Made by a program: the position numbers and the translations under genes
Origin: Prostheceraeus crozeri
Taxonomy: Eukaryota > Platyhelminthes > Polycladida > Euryleptidae
Length of the DNA stretch: 64,000 nt
Assembly: GCA_907163375.1 (NCBI GenBank)
Contig: CAJQUW010011522.1
Span: 1 to 64,000 of the forward strand
Direction of reading: 5' to 3'
Shown: positions 60,305 to 64,000 of the stretch, in pieces
Numbering within the stretch: the first letter of the stretch is position 1
Layout: each line of letters opens with the position of its first letter
The notes under the pieces: generated by a model
Seen by the model: only the letters and a program-made list of their open reading frames with translations
Told to the model about the DNA's origin: nothing
The model's database searches: none

Positions 60305-61661
60305 TTAGCCCTCAAATGTATGAAATATTTCACCGACATTACTTTATGAAATGGGTCATCGGGGACCCATCTACAGTCATGACATGTCAATTTGTTTTTA
60401 AATGCTTACAATTATGTAGCATTTGTATATAGCAATAATGCTGTGTGTTCTTAACATGTTTTCATAAAAACCCAGTGATGCCGCTATAATAGTTAGCCTA
60501 TGTGTGTATTTTTAGACTTTAAAATATATTAGTGTGTATTGTGATTGATGAAATGATAATATCTCCAATACTGTTCACCAACAATAAATAAACATTTGAG
60601 TTTAATTAAATAATAAAGGTTCCCCATTTCGCTTTATTTTTCAAAAAACATCGAAATGTAAGAACATGCTTGTGTATTTGATAATGTAGAATTATGTTGT
60701 ACTTTTAAGAAAGCCGTTTTATCTAGCCTTTTCAGTTCATGCCTAATCAGAGATGCGTGACATCATACAGTCTGATTTGTAAGTAATTATTTCTTTCTTG
60801 AATGAATTCTCGGCGCACGCGATTTTTTTGCATCGATCACAAGTTCTTGAGGTCCTTCAGTCTTTTTCACATTGATGGCATCTCTGCCTGGACGATTTCT
60901 GAGATGTTGCAGGTGCTTTATCATTAGAAGTCTGTCTTCATCGACACAGGTTGCCATTGCATTTTGAATCAGACGTTGAACATCTGTCAAAGTCCGCGTC
61001 TATGATCCACATGTGGTCCAACCATACTCATTCCAAATTGAGAAATAAATATGTTTGAAGCGTTCCATAGTAGATTTAAACTGATGAAAATAATGAAGGC
61101 ATTGATGCCTATCAGATTAGGCATGTTGAAAAAAAATCCACCAGCTGCACCCTACATGAAAGGCATAGCTGACCAACAGTAGCAGCTGCCCTTTGCTTAT
61201 TAAAGGGAATGATATCAAGCTTGCCTGTATTCTAATCCACGTTGCCATCTGAATAACGCTCTTATTTCTTTATGGAACGTAAGATACAATTGTCGTTTTT
61301 TGATCGGTCTTTTGATCGTTTGTTTTGGTTGCTGGTAACGAGCAACTAATGCAGCAGGTTGATTTAGTCGCAAGATAATTTATCATCGTAGAAGATTCCA
61401 AATGAAACGAGAAAAAATGAAATTTCATAGAAACCTGGCCTTGTTCATGAAGTAGGTTCCAATGAACCCAAGGATTTCTGCTAGCACTTTTTTATCTGTT
61501 GCGTGATGTAAGAAAGGTAAACTAAAGATTGACCTGTTGCACATTCATTGATGACAAATGAAGGAATACATGAAATAACAGACTTTCAGATCCATACAAA
61601 AAATATATTTAGACAATTGGAAAGCAGTCGAGTCCCCGGGGACCCATTTCATGCATTTTAA
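60305..61661 (-). mobile_element. piggyBac-like remnant pB3 (copy C)
   Basis: The left end, TTAG then CCCTCAAATGTATGAAATAT and GAAATGGGTCATCGGGGACCC, pairs with a right-hand CCCCGGGGACCCATTTCATGC ending in TTAA (61,658-61,661). The two G-rich motifs are in inverted orientation, as in the other piggyBac elements. The terminal bases at the right are not conserved, so this is a decayed copy. The frame at 60,787-60,990 inside it is not recognised. Confidence 0.5.
60787..60990 (-). CDS. Unrecognised frame in pB3 region (copy C)
   Basis: This 67-residue counterpart of 18,764-19,006 shares LRNRPGRDAINV and TEGPQELVIDAKK. An extra T in a T run shifts its C-terminus. No function can be assigned, and it may be part of a decayed gene. 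Confidence 0.2.
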   Translation of the reverse strand: MTDVQRLIQNAMATCVDEDRLLMIKHLQHLRNRPGRDAINVKKTEGPQELVIDAKKSRAPRIHSRKK

Positions 61662-62376
61662 ATGAGCACTAAAATGAGTACGAATTACGTGCTGTGTTTT
61701 CGAACCAAAAAGGGCTCTAAAATGAGTTTTTACGGAAAACTTTCACGGAAAAGGGAGGATCCAGAAATCTTTGGAACAGAGATTTTGCGCACACTGTAAA
61801 TCGTGCGCTACCGAACCGATGAAACACTTCCTGCCAAATGCATCATTTCCTTTCATCTGGTGGCACTGTTTCTGTCTGGTAGCAAATCTACCAAACTTTC
61901 GTAGTTTTTGCCAGATGATTATTTTATTCTAATCGCAGAACGTTTGTGATGAGTTGCATGTGACTTTTGCGTAAAAACTAGTAAGATAGCAACATTCAAA
62001 AATTGAATTTGAAAAACTAAATCCGATTCTATTACACAGGACTTTATATATATAAGAAACAAGTACACAGGAATAAGCAATGTTTATTAAGTAACTTTCA
62101 AATTAAGATTATGATAAATACAAAATGAAAATGCATGCCAATTTCATATAGTAAACCTAATTTATGTTTGAGATACATAAAAGATCTAATTACAATCTTA
62201 TTTTGTCAAATTATTATGTACAATTAAATGATTGCAGCTGTAATTACAATTGTAATGATTGCAGAGCCATTTCGAGTGCACATGGAAGTTGGAGGACAGA
62301 CCAACTTCGCACATGTAGTCACAACAATTCTTGTATTTTCCGCATGCCGCTTGGTTTTCAATGTGCTGTTATCTTA
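61662..62376. other. Copy C-specific stretch
   Basis: It is not shared with copy A, which has other sequence here. At 61,792 it contains CACTGTAAATCG, the end motif of the TA-target element of copy A, followed by related text (GCTACC). It also contains the 19-mer TTATGTTTGAGATACATAA at about 62,163, which is found inside that element as well (about 13,169). It may therefore be a diverged or truncated relative; no right end is seen. Confidence 0.35.
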
Positions 62377-62519
62377 AACTTAGAACCTACAAAACCTTGC
62401 TCTTATCTTCAATATCATGTCAAAATTTCTACTGTATTATCAACATAATACTTAATTTATAAAAGAATGCAAATCCCAAAAGTAATAAATGCAAAGAGAT
62501 AGATCCGAGGAAGAGGAGC

Positions 62520-63064
62520 TTCTGCACCGCATTGATAAGATCAGACAAACCGAAAACAACTCAAAATAACGGAACAATCAATGATTCCTTATACAAGCAG
62601 TTGCGATCTATGGGATGTACACCAAGTCGAGGGGTTGCCAAAGATGCACGATTCGGAAGTTATCCCCCTTGAGACCTATCCTTTCGACATATTATTCCTA
62701 TTGCTCAAACATTGCAGATTGGTTGCTGATTCTGTTGAAGACCTTTTCTTCCTTTCATGATCTTTCCAAAACCTTTCCTGATGTAAATACGAGGAACATC
62801 GTCTACAAAATAAACTGCAATGATTGTGATCAATTTTACATAGGAGAAAGTGGAAGGATACTAGGCACACGTGTGGATCAGCATAAACGTGATGCTCGTG
62901 ACTTTCGTTTCACTTCAGCAGTATCTGAGCATGCGCACAACAATTGCCATCAACCCATTTTTGAGGCATCTATAATCACCAAGGGGAAAGAATTTCAAAG
63001 AAGAAAACAGGAGGAAGCGATGTACCGTATTTCTTTGAATATAAGACGCATGTACAAAAAATAG
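62520..63064 (+). pseudogene. Second Penelope-like fragment (copy C)
   Basis: The frame 62,615-63,064 ends in a GIY-YIG endonuclease domain: NIVYKINCNDCDQFYIG, then GRILGTRVDQHKRDAR and a conserved C-terminal helix. Just upstream, another frame reads GLPKMHD before PLRPILST, a known Penelope reverse-transcriptase motif, so a frameshift lies near 62,665. The catalytic YxDD part of the reverse transcriptase is absent: motif 2 is joined almost directly to the endonuclease, which indicates a large internal deletion. It differs from the first Penelope fragment and belongs to another family. Confidence 0.85.
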
Positions 63065-63669
63065 ACTGCTATAGACATATTACATGCAGGCTATTGTAAT
63101 GTGGTAGCTACATCCGCCTGAGCGATTATTAGGCCTATTTATCTTAGTAAAATAAGTCAGTCTACTAGTAAATACCGGGTATCATGACCAATATTGTATA
63201 ATATATAAGGCTTCTTGTTGTTGTACACGCAGTACATGCATGTTGTACACACGTACATGCCGGCCTACTTAAGGTTACTTCATCTACCATTTAAGGAGGC
63301 ATTATACGGTAGCTTCCTTTGCATTTGGAGTCATGTGCCGGTCGGTAACTTTTGCTGTAAATACTACTTGATTATCGGTATTTTCGTTTCGGTAAATTCA
63401 GATCTAGTCTACATGTATAGTGGCCATCATGTACTGGTATATGAATGTATTAGATGAGGCTACAAGATATGCTACTACAAACCATAAATTTCCTTTCATT
63501 TCCAAAATATCTGAATTATGATAAAGCGTATGTATGCAAGAAAAATTACTGGCGAAATTTGCCCATGACATAGGCCTAGGTGAGGAATGCAAAGGTTACC
63601 TAAGAGAATAGTAGCAAAAAGCTAAGACATATTTTTCTAATGAAAGAATGAAAACTTGAACATTTGATA
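63065..63669. other. Sequence right of the second Penelope fragment
   Basis: This AT-rich, unduplicated DNA contains TAGGCCTA motifs (near 63,131 and 63,570). It may include the 3' part of the Penelope element. No gene is supported. Confidence 0.45.
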
Positions 63670-63741
63670 AATAAGAGACGCCTCTGAATAAGAGACGCAT
63701 CAATCAGGGATCTGAAAAAATAAGAGACGCGTCTCTTATTC
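63670..63741. repeat. AATAAGAGACGC repeats with 22-bp palindrome
   Basis: The 12-mer AATAAGAGACGC occurs at 63,670, 63,687 and 63,719. The third copy runs straight into its reverse complement, forming the perfect palindrome AATAAGAGACG-CGTCTCTTATT at 63,719-63,740. Confidence 0.85.
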
Positions 63742-63830
63742 AAAGAAATATGGTGTATTTCAGCTGAAGGAGACAGGGTATATAACAGAGACAATAGTGT
63801 TGCCCATTGATTTTCTAATCAATTTAGACT

Positions 63831-64000
63831 TTAGTCCTGAGAGACCTAAGGGGGGTCCAGTGGACCCTGGAGCCATATTTTTCTATTTTACATATTGCGC
63901 TGAGGATAAATCAACCGCTCATGCCTTTGTTCATTTTTGACAGTGATTCTACATGTGTTATTTTATTTCAATTGAATCAGTAGAAGTATGGTAGATAGGC
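63831..64000. mobile_element. Left end of a second TTAA-target element, cut by window edge
   Basis: TTAG followed by TCCTGAGAGACCTAAGG, GGGTCCAGTGGACCC and then text matching 19,145 onward shows a diverged copy of the family at 19,107-20,064. The window ends before its right end. Confidence 0.8.

Larger units (their letters stand above)
40515..62844 (+). repeat. Large duplicated segment, copy C
   Basis: This is the second full copy of the unit that opens the window, in the same orientation. It carries the receptor gene, the hAT element, pB1, pB2, the Penelope fragments and the minisatellite in one row. It has neither the TA-target element of A (the empty site is near 53,055) nor the 950-bp TTAA element (the empty site is near 61,076). 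Its sequence sides with A up to about 51,823 and with B after about 51,876. Local replacement against A occurs at about 61,430-62,376, where both copies hold unrelated sequence. Confidence 0.93.

Overview
This window looks like animal nuclear DNA, probably from a marine invertebrate. It is AT-rich, has no prokaryotic gene layout, and carries a metazoan Cys-loop ion-channel gene among many animal transposon families: hAT, piggyBac, Tc1/mariner and Penelope-like. The motif TAGGCCTA recurs in the less repetitive stretches. I have an impression that this motif is common in echinoderm and hemichordate DNA, but that is weak evidence and I do not name a species.

Most of the window is three direct-orientation copies of one large repeat. 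Copy A runs from 1 to about 21,428 and may start before the window. Copy C runs from 40,515 to about 62,844, and its left edge cannot be judged because copy A is cut by the window start. Copy B (about 26,735-38,004) holds only the middle of the unit. The unit reads: an intronless Cys-loop receptor gene (minus strand), a hAT element with a 348-bp foldback before its transposase, an unexplained flank, a piggyBac element (pB1, minus strand), about 2 kb of flank, a second piggyBac (pB2, plus strand; in B and C only), about 2 kb of flank, a Penelope-like GIY-YIG fragment, a 40-bp minisatellite, remnants of a third piggyBac family (pB3), and a second Penelope-like fragment.

The copies differ by clean insertions that leave empty sites in their sisters. 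A has a 972-bp TA-target element (12,732-13,703), a 950-bp TTAA-target element (19,107-20,064) and an inverted extra Penelope fragment (16,775-17,546). B has a Tc1-type foldback of about 3.2 kb inside pB1. Copy C is a mosaic: left of about 51,823-51,876 it resembles A, and right of that it resembles B.

The only intact, convincing host-type genes are the two Cys-loop receptors (696-2018 and 41,210-42,532). They are 440 residues long, have all four membrane segments, and carry an unusual pore. The transposase genes are broken. The nearest to intact is pB2 in copy C, with one visible frameshift. The stretches 21,455-26,734, 38,005-40,514 and 63,065-63,830 hold no gene I can support, only hairpins and short repeats. 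Because A and C are so alike, part of the layout could be an assembly effect, such as retained haplotypes; read depth would decide this.
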